Of a DNA stretch of 64,000 nucleotides, positions 17,966-26,769 are shown piece by piece. Where the stretch lies: NCBI GenBank assembly GCA_034933305.1, contig JAYFNU010000024.1, positions 62,001 to 126,000 of the forward strand, given 5' to 3'. The position numbers and the translations under genes are program-made. Each line of letters begins with the position of its first letter. The first letter of the stretch is position 1. This DNA is from JAYFNU01 sp034933305. Lineage in GTDB: Bacteria > Bacillota > Clostridia > Oscillospirales > Ruminococcaceae. The notes beneath the pieces were generated by a model. The model was not told the DNA's origin and ran no database searches. It saw only the letters and a program-made list of their open reading frames with translations.

Positions 17966-19630
17966 ATGTTACGCGAGCTCAACATCGAAAACGTAGCCGT
18001 CATTGAAAAAGCTTCCGTCCAGTTCGACGCGGGGCTCAATATCCTCACGGGAGAAACGGGCGCCGGAAAATCGATCCTCATCGACTCGATCAACGCGATC
18101 CTCGGCAACCGCACGACAAAAGAGATCGTGCGCACGGGGGCGTCGCGCGCCGTCATCTGGGCGACGTTTGCCGACGTGAGCCCGAAGGTGCTGCGGATGC
18201 TCGAGGAACAGGGCTACGAGTTTGACGGGATGCTGATCCTGCACCGCATCATCACGGCCGACGGCAAGAGCCAATGCCGCGTCAACGGGAAACCCGCGAC
18301 GGCGGCCACGGTGCGCGATCTGTGCGCCGGACTTATCAACATCCACGGCCAGCACGACAACCAGGCGCTGCTCGATCCCGAGCAGCACATCCGCATCATC
18401 GACGATTTCGCCGAGCTCGGGGAGGACATGGAGACCTATCGCGCGCGCTTTGCGCAGCTCGGCCGCCTCAAGCGCCAGATCGACGCGCTGACGATGGACG
18501 AGGCGGAGAAGACGCGCAAGCTGGATCTGCTGCGCTTCCAGGTCGACGAGATCGACAAGGCGCAGCTGACGCCGGCCGAGGACGAGCAGCTTTCGGCGCG
18601 CCGCAACCTCATCCGCAACGCGGAAAAGCTCATGGATTCGCTGCGGCAGAGCCACGCTCTGCTCGAGGGCGATTCCGACGAGGGCGGCGCGGTGGACCGC
18701 GTGAGCGAAGCGAGCGGCCTGCTCGACGATGTCAAGGACTACGGCGAAGGGCTCGACGACTGTGCGGCCCGGCTGTCCGATTTGTATTACGGGCTGCGCG
18801 ACGTCGCCTCGGAGATCTCCGATTTTCTCGACGGATTCGATTTCGACCAGAACGAGCTCGAAATGATCGAGGAGCGCCTCGACCTCATTTACAAACTCAA
18901 GAAAAAATACGGCGCGACGATCCCCGACATCCTCAGGTTCTGCGAGGAGTCGAGGGAAGAGCTCGAGAACATCGAGACCTCCGGCGAGCAGCTCGAACAG
19001 CTGCAGGCGCAGTTCGATGAACAGCTCAAGGCCGTCGCCGCCATGGCGTCCTCCATCAGCGGGCGCCGCAAGGCAGCCTTCGAGGTGTTCTCGCGCCGCA
19101 TCCGCGAGGAGCTGACGTTCCTCAACATGCCGAACGTCGAATTCACCGCCCGCTGGGACAAGGGCGCGCTCACATCGCGCGGCTTCGACGTTGTGGAATT
19201 TCTCATCTCCACCAACGTCGGCGAGCCGCCGAAGCCGCTGTCGAAGATCGCCTCGGGCGGCGAGCTGTCCCGCATCATGCTCGCGATCAAAAACGCGCTC
19301 GCGGACAAGGACGACATCGGGACGCTCATTTTTGACGAGATCGACACGGGCGTCAGCGGCGCCGGGGCGGGGAAGATCGGCAAAAAGCTCAAACAGGCGG
19401 CGGAAACAAGACAGATCATCTGCGTCACGCACTCGGCGCAGATCGCGGCTTTCGCGGACAGCCATCTGAAGATCGAAAAATCCGTCCGCGGCGACCGCAC
19501 CTATACCGACATCGAGCCGCTCGATGCCGACGGAAGAACGCGCGAGCTCGCGCGCATCATCTCGGGCGACAACGTGACGCCGACGGCGCTGCAGAATGCG
19601 GCGGAGATGCTTTCGCTCGCGAAAGGTTGA
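17966..19630 (+). CDS. recN: DNA repair protein RecN
   Basis: 554-residue SMC-like ATPase that organizes broken DNA ends for recombination. Walker A GETGAGKS (about 30-37), INIHGQHDNQALLD, a long coiled-coil middle (about 150-360), ABC-type signature ASGGELSRIMLAI and Walker B LIFDEIDTGVSG near the C-terminus. The stop codon overlaps the -35 element of the tyrS promoter. Confidence 0.95.
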   Translation: MLRELNIENVAVIEKASVQFDAGLNILTGETGAGKSILIDSINAILGNRTTKEIVRTGASRAVIWATFADVSPKVLRMLEEQGYEFDGMLILHRIITADGKSQCRVNGKPATAATVRDLCAGLINIHGQHDNQALLDPEQHIRIIDDFAELGEDMETYRARFAQLGRLKRQIDALTMDEAEKTRKLDLLRFQVDEIDKAQLTPAEDEQLSARRNLIRNAEKLMDSLRQSHALLEGDSDEGGAVDRVSEASGLLDDVKDYGEGLDDCAARLSDLYYGLRDVASEISDFLDGFDFDQNELEMIEERLDLIYKLKKKYGATIPDILRFCEESREELENIETSGEQLEQLQAQFDEQLKAVAAMASSISGRRKAAFEVFSRRIREELTFLNMPNVEFTARWDKGALTSRGFDVVEFLISTNVGEPPKPLSKIASGGELSRIMLAIKNALADKDDIGTLIFDEIDTGVSGAGAGKIGKKLKQAAETRQIICVTHSAQIAAFADSHLKIEKSVRGDRTYTDIEPLDADGRTRELARIISGDNVTPTALQNAAEMLSLAKG

Positions 19631-19655
19631 CAAAACCGCGCATATCGGTTAAAAT
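19627..19655 (+). promoter_or_regulatory. Sigma-A promoter for the tyrS T-box transcript
   Basis: TTGACA (19627-19632), 17-base spacer, TAAAAT (19650-19655). The -35 box includes the recN stop codon. Transcription would start near 19662, at the beginning of the T-box leader. Confidence 0.85.
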
Positions 19656-19661
19656 ACACGC

Positions 19662-19916
19662 ATATCAAAAAGGCCATGACGGAGATCCCGCAGCTTTGAC
19701 CGCAGACAGCATAGAGAGCGCCCGGCCGGTGCGAGGGCGCGCGCGGCAAAGCGAAACTACGTCTCCACGAGCCGCGCGATGAGCGACGAAGGCGCGCGTT
19801 AAGCGCAGGGACCCGTTTGTCCCGCCGAGGGAGCTGTCCGCAAGGATGCTCCGAAAAAAGGTGGTACCGCGTTGAAAAACGCCCTTTTGCAGCGATGCAG
19901 AAGGGCTTTTCTTTTT
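19662..19916 (+). promoter_or_regulatory. Tyrosine-specific T-box riboswitch leader of tyrS
   Basis: The leader contains the conserved T-box antiterminator sequence GGTGGTACCGCG at 19860-19871 (the TGGT bulge that pairs with the tRNA 3' end is 19862-19865, and its last base fits an A discriminator as in tRNA-Tyr). A TAC tyrosine codon at 19758-19760 sits in a GCGAAACTACG context suited to the specifier loop. The competing terminator is 19881-19906 plus a T run. Uncharged tRNA-Tyr should stabilize the antiterminator and switch on tyrS. The exact Stem I folding was not computed. Confidence 0.9.
19881..19916 (+). terminator. T-box-controlled terminator of the tyrS leader
   Basis: An 11-bp stem with one mismatch (19881-19891 with 19896-19906), loop GCGA, then TTTTCTTTTT. 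It lies just after the T-box antiterminator sequence and just before the tyrS ribosome site. Confidence 0.88.
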
Positions 19917-19938
19917 ATTACAGGAGAGGATTGAAACA

Positions 19939-21165
19939 ATGAACGTATTTGACGAGCTTGAAGCAAGGGGCCTCGTGGAACAGGCGACCGACAGGGAAAA
20001 GATCCGGGAGCTGCTGGGCAGCGAAAAGGTGACCTTCTACGTCGGCTTCGACCCGACGGCCGACAGCCTGCACGTCGGCCATTTCATGCAGCTGGTCATC
20101 ATGCGCAAAATGCAGCGCGCGGGCCATCGGCCCATCGCCATTCTCGGCGGCGGCACGACGATGGTCGGCGACCCGACGGGCAAGACCGATATGCGCAGGA
20201 TGATGACGCAGGAGACCATTCAGCACAACGCCGACTGCTTTAAAACACAGATGTCCAAATTCGTCGATTTTTCCGAGGGCAAGGCGCTGATGCTCAACAA
20301 CGCCGACTGGCTGCTCAAGCAGAACTACATCGAATTTCTGCGCGAGGTCGGCGTCCACTTCACCGTCAACAAGATGCTGACCGCCGAGTGCTTCAAATCC
20401 CGCATGGAGAAGGGGCTTTCCTTCCTCGAATTCAACTATATGCTCATGCAGAGCTTCGACTTCTACAAGCTGTTCACGGAGTACGGCTGCAAGCTCGAAA
20501 TGGGCGGGAATGACCAGTGGTCGAACATCATCGGCGGCGTCGAGCTCATCCGTCGCAAGCTCGGCGAGGACGCCTACGGCATGACCTTCACGCTGCTCAC
20601 CAACAAAGAGGGAAAAAAGATGGGCAAGACGGAAAACGGCGCCGTCTGGCTCGATCCCGAAAAGACCTCTCCCTACGACTTCTTCCAATACTGGCGCAAC
20701 GTCGACGACGCGGACGTCACGCGCTGCCTGCGCCTGCTGACCGATGTGCCGCTCGAAAAGATCGAGGAATTCGACCGGCAGGGCGGCGAACAGCTCAACG
20801 CCGCGAAAGAGCTGCTCGCTTTTGAGCTCACCTCGACCGTCCACAGCCCTGCGGAAGCACAAAAGGCGCTCGACGCCGCCCGCGCGCTGTTTGCCGGCGC
20901 CGGCGACAAGACGCACATGCCCAGCGTCCGGCTCGAAAAGGACGACCTCGCGGACGGCGGGATCGCGGTGCTCGATCTGCTCATCAAATGCGGCATCGCT
21001 TCCTCGAAGGGGGAAGGGCGCCGTCTTATCGAACAGGGCGGCATCAGCATCGACGACGAGAAGGTCGCGGACGTCTTCGCGCGCGTGCCGGCGGAAAAGC
21101 TGGCGGGGGACGGTGCGATCGTCCGCAAAGGGAAAAAGATCTTTATCCGCGCATACCTTGCATAG
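19939..21165 (+). CDS. tyrS: Tyrosyl-tRNA synthetase
   Basis: 408-residue class I synthetase. HIGH-type motif HVGH at 45-48 and KMSKS-type motif KMGKT at 227-231; GGNDQWSNI is the tyrosine-site segment, and an S4 RNA-binding domain closes the C-terminus (about 340-400). Charges tRNA-Tyr. Controlled by the T-box leader immediately upstream; ACAGGAGAGG precedes ATG 19939. Confidence 0.96.
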   Translation: MNVFDELEARGLVEQATDREKIRELLGSEKVTFYVGFDPTADSLHVGHFMQLVIMRKMQRAGHRPIAILGGGTTMVGDPTGKTDMRRMMTQETIQHNADCFKTQMSKFVDFSEGKALMLNNADWLLKQNYIEFLREVGVHFTVNKMLTAECFKSRMEKGLSFLEFNYMLMQSFDFYKLFTEYGCKLEMGGNDQWSNIIGGVELIRRKLGEDAYGMTFTLLTNKEGKKMGKTENGAVWLDPEKTSPYDFFQYWRNVDDADVTRCLRLLTDVPLEKIEEFDRQGGEQLNAAKELLAFELTSTVHSPAEAQKALDAARALFAGAGDKTHMPSVRLEKDDLADGGIAVLDLLIKCGIASSKGEGRRLIEQGGISIDDEKVADVFARVPAEKLAGDGAIVRKGKKIFIRAYLA

Positions 21166-21203
21166 AAAAAGCGCCGCGGTCTATTTCCGCGGCGCTCTTT
21201 TTT
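21166..21203. terminator. Bidirectional terminator between tyrS and the convergent membrane-protein gene
   Basis: A perfect 10-bp stem (21170-21179 with 21187-21196) is flanked by an A run on the left and a T run on the right, so it can stop transcription from both sides. The minus-strand gene's stop codon (21181-21183) falls in its loop. Confidence 0.9.
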
Positions 21204-22887
21204 TATATGCGCGAAGGCAGATCCACAGCGCGGCGGCCGCGCTGAAAAGAGAGATCCATCCCGAAACATGCTGCACGGGCGTCCCGGTGTAGGACACGGT
21301 CAGCGTGCCGCCGGCGAGCCGGCCGATCTCGACTTCCAGCACGCCGTGCCCGCTCGGCCGCACGGGGAGCTGCGTTCCGTCCGCCGTCGCCGCCGAATAG
21401 CCGAGGTAATAGACGAGCGGCAGATCGAGATATGTGTCGTCGCCGGTATTCCCGCTGAATACAACGGTCGTCGTTCCGCGCTCGCGATCCGAGGTAGCAT
21501 TAACCGTATCGCAGTTTGAAACGGGGACAAACGGCCTTTCGGCCCAAAATTCGCGGCTGTTGTTGATATGCAGGTAATTTTCATCTACCAAAGAGAGACT
21601 GCTGGTCTCCTCAATGATACCCGCATGTCCTTCTCCGGCAGGCGGCGACTGCTGATATTTCCATTCCGGTACGGAAATACAGAGCGACTGCACGCAGCAT
21701 AAAACGGCAACAGCGCCCGCCGCCAAAAGACTGTGCGATTTCTTTTTATTGCGGAATATGTCATCCAGCATAATGGCGCCGGCCATACAGATCAACAGCG
21801 TCGCAGGCAGGAAAAACCGCCAGGGGAACTGGATGATGTTAATGTACGGATCCAGCCGAAGCCAGGGAAAATAGGCGGTGACGGCAAACAGGCTGAACAA
21901 CCCGCCCCAGATGCAGGCGTCGCGGAAGCGATGGATGTCCGTTTTGGGGAGCGGCTTGAAAAAAAGGCGCAGCAGCAACATGAGAAGTACCGTATAGCCC
22001 GCGCAGCTTGAAGTGGCCTGTGTGCTTCCGTATGTCGAAAAAAGATTCTTCGGCGCGATCGTTTCCCAGATCGGATGGAATACGTGCATGTGCCATTCTG
22101 AAAAGAAGCGGGTCGTCAGCAACTGCTCGGCAAGCGGCAGCAGATAGCCGGCGCCGAGCAGGAGCACGGCGGCCGCGCTGCCGAGGATGTGCAGGATCCG
22201 TTTCGGCTCCCTGATGAGCCGTCCGATGAACAGCACCAGAAACGCGAGATAAAACAGCGAGAAAAGGAGCAGGCTCAGCAGATGCGACAGCGCAAGGAAC
22301 AGAAATCCGAACACGAGGGCCGGGTTTCGCCGGCTGTCGCCGAAGACGCTGTTGTATATGCCGAGCAGCACGATGGGCGCGATCATGAACGCCTGCGTTT
22401 CTCCGATCGCGCCTCGCTTGAGCAGATCAACGGCAAAATATGCGGAGCCCGTGTAGAGCATCGAAAAGAAAAAGCCGCCCAGCGCGCTGCCGGTCAGCTT
22501 CTGCGCCGCATAATACGAGCAAAACAGCGTCGCGGCGATCAGCAGCAGATTGTAGATATTATAGCTGATGAGCAGGGGAGTCCCCAGCAGGCACAGTACG
22601 GCGGGGACGTAAAGGAAAAAGTTGCAGTAAAACAGCGGGATCGCATAACCGTAGCCGTCATACAGCTCGGTGTATACCTTCGGGAACCATTCGCCATGGC
22701 GCATGGAATCGACGAGGCTCTGCAGCCGGATCAGATGGAATTCGGTGTCGTCGAGCAAAAAAGTAGAATCTCCGCGCAGAAAAAAATAGCCGCACACGAT
22801 CAGCAATGCGGCGAACAGCGCAAAATAGAGCCTGCGTTCTTTTTTGTCTTTCAATTTTGCGTCCTCTTTGTGATCAGACGAGCGCAT
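21181..22887 (-). CDS. Polytopic membrane protein with 6-pyruvoyl-tetrahydropterin-synthase-related (PTPS_related/GT-C-like) domain
   Basis: 568 residues with about ten membrane helices in the first 415 and a C-terminal extracytoplasmic beta-rich domain (about 415-535) before a last helix. The LLDDTEFHLIRL loop after helix 1 and the GEWFPKVYTELYDGYGYAIP segment match large bacterial membrane proteins annotated as PTPS-related or YfhO-like, probably lipid-linked-sugar glycosyltransferases. No substrate can be named. The ATG overlaps the dapB 3' end by 14 bases. Its base composition is visibly more AT-rich than its neighbours, so late acquisition is possible. Confidence 0.7.
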   Translation of the reverse strand: MRSSDHKEDAKLKDKKERRLYFALFAALLIVCGYFFLRGDSTFLLDDTEFHLIRLQSLVDSMRHGEWFPKVYTELYDGYGYAIPLFYCNFFLYVPAVLCLLGTPLLISYNIYNLLLIAATLFCSYYAAQKLTGSALGGFFFSMLYTGSAYFAVDLLKRGAIGETQAFMIAPIVLLGIYNSVFGDSRRNPALVFGFLFLALSHLLSLLLFSLFYLAFLVLFIGRLIREPKRILHILGSAAAVLLLGAGYLLPLAEQLLTTRFFSEWHMHVFHPIWETIAPKNLFSTYGSTQATSSCAGYTVLLMLLLRLFFKPLPKTDIHRFRDACIWGGLFSLFAVTAYFPWLRLDPYINIIQFPWRFFLPATLLICMAGAIMLDDIFRNKKKSHSLLAAGAVAVLCCVQSLCISVPEWKYQQSPPAGEGHAGIIEETSSLSLVDENYLHINNSREFWAERPFVPVSNCDTVNATSDRERGTTTVVFSGNTGDDTYLDLPLVYYLGYSAATADGTQLPVRPSGHGVLEVEIGRLAGGTLTVSYTGTPVQHVSGWISLFSAAAALWICLRAYKKRAPRK

Positions 22888-23623
22888 CCATGTCGTACAT
22901 GCCGCGCTTCTGGCGGGCGATGAATTTTGCCGCGGCGACGGCGCCGCCCGCGAACAGCTTCCGGCTGTAGGCCGTGTGGGTGATCGTCAGCGTCTCGTCG
23001 GTCCCCGCGAAGAGGATCTCGTGCTCGCCGGGGATCGTGCCGCCGCGCACGGAGCTGATGCCGATCTCGCTGTCCGCGCGGGGACGCCGCTCCTGCGTGC
23101 GGTCATAGACGTAATCATACGCGTTGCTGCAGGCGCTGTTCATGGCGTCGGCGAGCATGCGGGCCGTCCCGCTGGGCGCGTCGATCTTTTTATTGTGATG
23201 CTTTTCGATGATCTCGATATCGTACTTTTCGTGCAGTATCCGCGCCGCTTCGACGGCCAGCTTTTTCATGACCGCGACGCCGAGCGACATGTTGGCGCTG
23301 CGGAAGACCGCGACGTCCGCGCTCAGGCGCTCAAGGTCGGCGAGCTGCTCCTCGCTGTGACCGGTCGTGCACATGACGAGCTTCACTTTTTTCTTTGCGC
23401 AGTAGGCGCACAGATCGGCGCACGCGGCGGGCGCGGAAAAATCGACGATGACATCACAGGGGACGTCGCAGTCGGCGATCCCCGAAAAAATGGGGATGTT
23501 CATGTAGGTCCCGCTCTCGCGGTCGACGCCGGCGACAACGCTCACGCCGTCGTCCGCAAGACAGGCCTCCAGCACGGCGCCGCCCATCCTGCCGAGGATG
23601 CCGCTGATGATGATCCTTACCAT
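22874..23623 (-). CDS. dapB: 4-hydroxy-tetrahydrodipicolinate reductase
   Basis: 249 residues; NAD(P)H-dependent reductase of the diaminopimelate/lysine pathway. GILGRMG nucleotide-binding motif near the N-terminus and the signature EKHHNKKIDAPSGTA (about 138-152). Its product also feeds dipicolinate in spore formers. Third gene of the asd-dapA-dapB operon. Confidence 0.95.
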   Translation of the reverse strand: MVRIIISGILGRMGGAVLEACLADDGVSVVAGVDRESGTYMNIPIFSGIADCDVPCDVIVDFSAPAACADLCAYCAKKKVKLVMCTTGHSEEQLADLERLSADVAVFRSANMSLGVAVMKKLAVEAARILHEKYDIEIIEKHHNKKIDAPSGTARMLADAMNSACSNAYDYVYDRTQERRPRADSEIGISSVRGGTIPGEHEILFAGTDETLTITHTAYSRKLFAGGAVAAAKFIARQKRGMYDMDALV

Positions 23624-23635
23624 TGCGTCTCCTTG

Positions 23636-24511
23636 TTAAAACAACAGCTCCCGCAGCAGCGCCCGCTTGTCTTCGTCGATCCCGCACAGCGGCGGGCGGC
23701 ATTCGCCCGCCGCGAAGCCCATGAGGTTCATGGCCTCTTTGACGGGGATGGGGTTGACGTCGCAAAACAGGCCGTTGATGAGGGGCATGAGCTCGAGCTG
23801 CATGCGCGCGGCGTTTTTGAAATCGCCCGCGAGCGCGTAGTCGCACAGCTGCTTGCACTCCTTCGGCCGCACGTTCGCAAGCACGGAGATCACGCCCTTG
23901 CCCCCGAGCGCCATCATTGGGACGATCTGGTCGTCGTTGCCGCTGTAGAACTGCAGATCCTCGCCGCACAGATCCATCGCCGTCGCGATCGCGGAAAAAT
24001 TCCCGCTCGCTTCTTTCGCGGCCACGATATTCTCGATATAGGCGAGCTCCCGATAGGTCTTCGGCGCGATGGTCATGCCCGTGCGGGAGGGCACATTGTA
24101 GAGGATGATCGGGATCTTGACGGCGTTCGCCATCGCGGAAAAGTGCTCGACAAGGCCCTTCTGCGAGGTCTTGTTGTAATACGGCGTCACGTGCAGCAGC
24201 GCGTCCGCGCCGTAGGATTCGGCCGCGAGGGAAAGCTTCACGCCGTGGGAGGTGTGGTTGCTGCCGACGCCCGCGATGACGGGCACGCGCTTCGCGACTT
24301 TGTCGATGACGTATTTGACGACGCGCAGATGTTCTTCGTCCGGCATGGTGGACGCTTCGCCCGTCGTGCCGCACACGACGATCGCGTCCGTCCCGTTTTC
24401 GATCTGGAATTCAACGATCCTGCCGAGCTCGTCGTAGTTGACGAACAGATCATCGCGAAACGGCGTGATGATCGCTGCGGCGCTGCCGGTGAATACGAGC
24501 TTCTTTTTCAT
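23636..24511 (-). CDS. dapA: 4-hydroxy-tetrahydrodipicolinate synthase
   Basis: 291-residue TIM-barrel aldolase joining pyruvate and aspartate semialdehyde. CGTTGEASTM (about 43-52), the tyrosine of ILYNVPSRTG (about 135) and the Schiff-base lysine in AAKEASGN (about 160) are present. It lies between asd and dapB. Confidence 0.95.
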   Translation of the reverse strand: MKKKLVFTGSAAAIITPFRDDLFVNYDELGRIVEFQIENGTDAIVVCGTTGEASTMPDEEHLRVVKYVIDKVAKRVPVIAGVGSNHTSHGVKLSLAAESYGADALLHVTPYYNKTSQKGLVEHFSAMANAVKIPIILYNVPSRTGMTIAPKTYRELAYIENIVAAKEASGNFSAIATAMDLCGEDLQFYSGNDDQIVPMMALGGKGVISVLANVRPKECKQLCDYALAGDFKNAARMQLELMPLINGLFCDVNPIPVKEAMNLMGFAAGECRPPLCGIDEDKRALLRELLF

Positions 24512-24536
24512 GGAACACCTCGCTGATGATATCGGT

Positions 24537-25547
24537 CTATCTGCCCTGGATGAGCAGCTTGACGATCTGCACGGCGTTGGTCGCCGCGCCCTTGCGGATA
24601 TTGTCGGCCACGACCCAGAGATTCAGGCCGTTTTCGACGCTCGTGTCGCGGCGCACGCGCCCGACATAGACTTCATCCGTCCCGGCCGCATCGAGCGCGA
24701 GCGGATATTTGTTGTTCGCGGGATCGTCCACGAGCACAATGCCCGGGGCTTTCGCGAACAGCGCTTTGACGTCCTCCACCGCGTAGGGCTTTTTGAGCTC
24801 GACGTTGACGGACTCGCTGTGGCTGTAGAAGACCGGCACGCGCACGCACGTCGCGGTCACCGCGATGGAATCGTCGCCGAGGATCTTGTGCGTCTCGTCG
24901 ACCATCTTCTTCTCTTCCTTCGTGTAGCCGTCCTCGAGAAAAACGTCGATGTGCGGCAGGCAGTTGCCGAAAATGGGGTAGGGGAACTTCTGCAGCTCAT
25001 ATTTTTCGCCGCTGACGAAGGCTTTCGCGCCGTTTTCGAGGTCGTTGTAGCCCTTCACGCCCGCGCCGGAGACCGACTGGAAGGTCGTGTAGACGACGCG
25101 CTTGATGCCGTACCGGTCGTACAGCGGCTTGAGCGCCACGACGGCCTGGATCGTCGAGCAGTTGGGGTTGGCGATGATATTGTGGTGCTTGAAGGCGTCC
25201 TGCGGGTTGACCTCGGGCACGACGAGCGGCACGTCCTTCTCCATGCGCCAGCAGGAGCTGTTGTCGACGACGACGCAGCCGTGCGCCGCGGCGATGGGCG
25301 CGTACAGCTTGCTCGTGCCGGCGCCGGCGGAAAACAGCGCGTAGTCGAAGCCCTCGTCAAAGCTGTGCTCGTCGAGCAGCCGCACGGTATAGTCTTTTCC
25401 GAAGAAAGTCAGTTTTTTGCCGGCGCTGCGCTCGGATGCGAAAAGAGTGTATTCGCAATGGGGGAGATTCTGCTCTTCGAGCACCTTCAGAAAGGTGCGG
25501 CCCACCATACCTGTTGCGCCGACGACGGCGATCCTGATCGAATCCAT
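24537..25547 (-). CDS. asd: Aspartate-semialdehyde dehydrogenase
   Basis: 336 residues; reduces aspartyl phosphate to aspartate semialdehyde with NADPH. VVGATGMVGRTFL nucleotide motif at the N-terminus, catalytic Cys in NPNCSTIQ (about 128) and conserved His in the C-terminal part. ATG 25547 is chosen because GGGAG lies 5 bases upstream; an upstream in-frame ATG at 25565 lacks a ribosome site. First gene of the operon behind a strong promoter. Confidence 0.95.
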   Translation of the reverse strand: MDSIRIAVVGATGMVGRTFLKVLEEQNLPHCEYTLFASERSAGKKLTFFGKDYTVRLLDEHSFDEGFDYALFSAGAGTSKLYAPIAAAHGCVVVDNSSCWRMEKDVPLVVPEVNPQDAFKHHNIIANPNCSTIQAVVALKPLYDRYGIKRVVYTTFQSVSGAGVKGYNDLENGAKAFVSGEKYELQKFPYPIFGNCLPHIDVFLEDGYTKEEKKMVDETHKILGDDSIAVTATCVRVPVFYSHSESVNVELKKPYAVEDVKALFAKAPGIVLVDDPANNKYPLALDAAGTDEVYVGRVRRDTSVENGLNLWVVADNIRKGAATNAVQIVKLLIQGR

Positions 25548-25582
25548 GCTGACTCCCGCTTTCATCTAAAAATTTATCCCGC

Positions 25583-25611
25583 TTGAAAACGCGCGGGGTT
25601 TCTCCTATAAT
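25583..25611 (+). promoter_or_regulatory. Sigma-A promoter for queA-tgt
   Basis: TTGAAA (25583-25588), 17-base spacer, TATAAT (25606-25611). The predicted start near 25618 gives a leader of about 90 bases before queA. This promoter lies inside the 5' leader of the divergent asd transcript. Confidence 0.85.
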
Positions 25612-25649
25612 AGAAGTCGCGCGTCTTGCAGGACATTAAAATTATTACA

Positions 25650-25678
25650 ATCTTATCATTGTTGATATTCAATGTCAA
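25650..25678 (-). promoter_or_regulatory. Sigma-A promoter for asd-dapA-dapB
   Basis: On the minus strand TTGACA (25678-25673), 17-base spacer, TAAGAT (25655-25650). The predicted start near 25643 gives a leader of about 96 bases. It faces the queA promoter, so the two divergent transcripts should overlap at their 5' ends. Confidence 0.8.
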
Positions 25679-25709
25679 ATACGGAAAATCGCCAATTATC
25701 GGAGAAATT

Positions 25710-26738
25710 ATGGACCGTTCTTTGTTCAGTTACGACCTCCCGAAGGAGCTCATCGCCCAGTCGCCGGCGTCTCCGCGCGACAGCGCGCGTCTGCTGTGCC
25801 TCGACCGCGGCACCGGCGCGCGCAGCGAACACGTTTTTCGCGAGATCGAGCAGCTGCTCGTGCCGGGCGACGTGCTCGTCATCAACGACAGCCGCGTGCT
25901 GCCCGCACGCCTCCTCGGCGAAAAAGAGGGGACGGGCGCAAAGGCCGAGCTGCTGCTGCTCAACGACCGCGGCGGCGACGTCTGGGAATGCCTCGCAAAG
26001 CCCGGGAAGCGTCTGAAGCCGGGCGCGCGCGTCTCGTTCGGGAACTCGCTCAGCGCCGAGATCCTCGAGGAGATCGAGGACGGCAACCGGCTCGTAAAAC
26101 TCAGCTACGACCGCTCGAAGACCATCTTTGAGGTGCTCGACGAGGTCGGCGAGATGCCGCTGCCGCATTACATCACGCAAAGACTGGCGAACAACGACGA
26201 CTATCAGACCGTTTACGCCAACGAGAACGGGTCCGCAGCAGCCCCGACGGCGGGGCTGCATTTTACCGAGGAGCTGCTCGCGCGCATCGCCGCGAAGGGC
26301 GTGGAGATCGTGCGCGTGACGCTGCACGTGGGGCTCGGCACCTTCCGCCCGGTCAAGGAAGACGACATCACGAAACACCTCATGCACAGCGAGCACTACT
26401 CCGTCAGCGAGCCGACCGCGGCGGCCATCCGCCGGGCAAAGGCGGAAAAGCGGCGCGTCATCGCCGTCGGCACGACGTCCTGCCGCACCATTGAATCCGT
26501 TTATCAGAAACACGGCGACATGGTCGCGTGCGCGGAAAACACCGATATCTTCATCTATCCCGGCTACGTCTTCCGCGGCATGGACGGCCTCATCACCAAC
26601 TTCCATCTGCCCGAGAGCACGCTCATCATGCTCGTCGCCGCTTTTGCGGGCTACGAACACACCATGGACGCCTATCGCTTCGCCGTTGCGCAGAAGTACC
26701 GCTTTTTCAGCTTCGGCGACGCCATGTTCATCAGCTGA
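25710..26738 (+). CDS. queA: S-adenosylmethionine:tRNA ribosyltransferase-isomerase
   Basis: 342 residues; transfers and isomerizes the ribosyl part of SAM to preQ1-tRNA to form epoxyqueuosine. N-terminal LFSYDLPKELIAQ, INDSRVLPARL, PTAGLHFTEELL and TNFHLPESTLIMLVAAF are family hallmarks. GGAGAAA lies 2-8 bases before ATG 25710. An in-frame extension upstream lacks support. Followed by tgt. Confidence 0.95.
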   Translation: MDRSLFSYDLPKELIAQSPASPRDSARLLCLDRGTGARSEHVFREIEQLLVPGDVLVINDSRVLPARLLGEKEGTGAKAELLLLNDRGGDVWECLAKPGKRLKPGARVSFGNSLSAEILEEIEDGNRLVKLSYDRSKTIFEVLDEVGEMPLPHYITQRLANNDDYQTVYANENGSAAAPTAGLHFTEELLARIAAKGVEIVRVTLHVGLGTFRPVKEDDITKHLMHSEHYSVSEPTAAAIRRAKAEKRRVIAVGTTSCRTIESVYQKHGDMVACAENTDIFIYPGYVFRGMDGLITNFHLPESTLIMLVAAFAGYEHTMDAYRFAVAQKYRFFSFGDAMFIS

Positions 26739-26769
26739 CGCCGCGAACGCGGCAGAGGAGAACCGCACC

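Noticed and set aside
25548..25709. Lysine riboswitch upstream of asd
   Set aside because: The asd leader is only about 96 bases and shows no terminator or the multi-helix core expected of that class.
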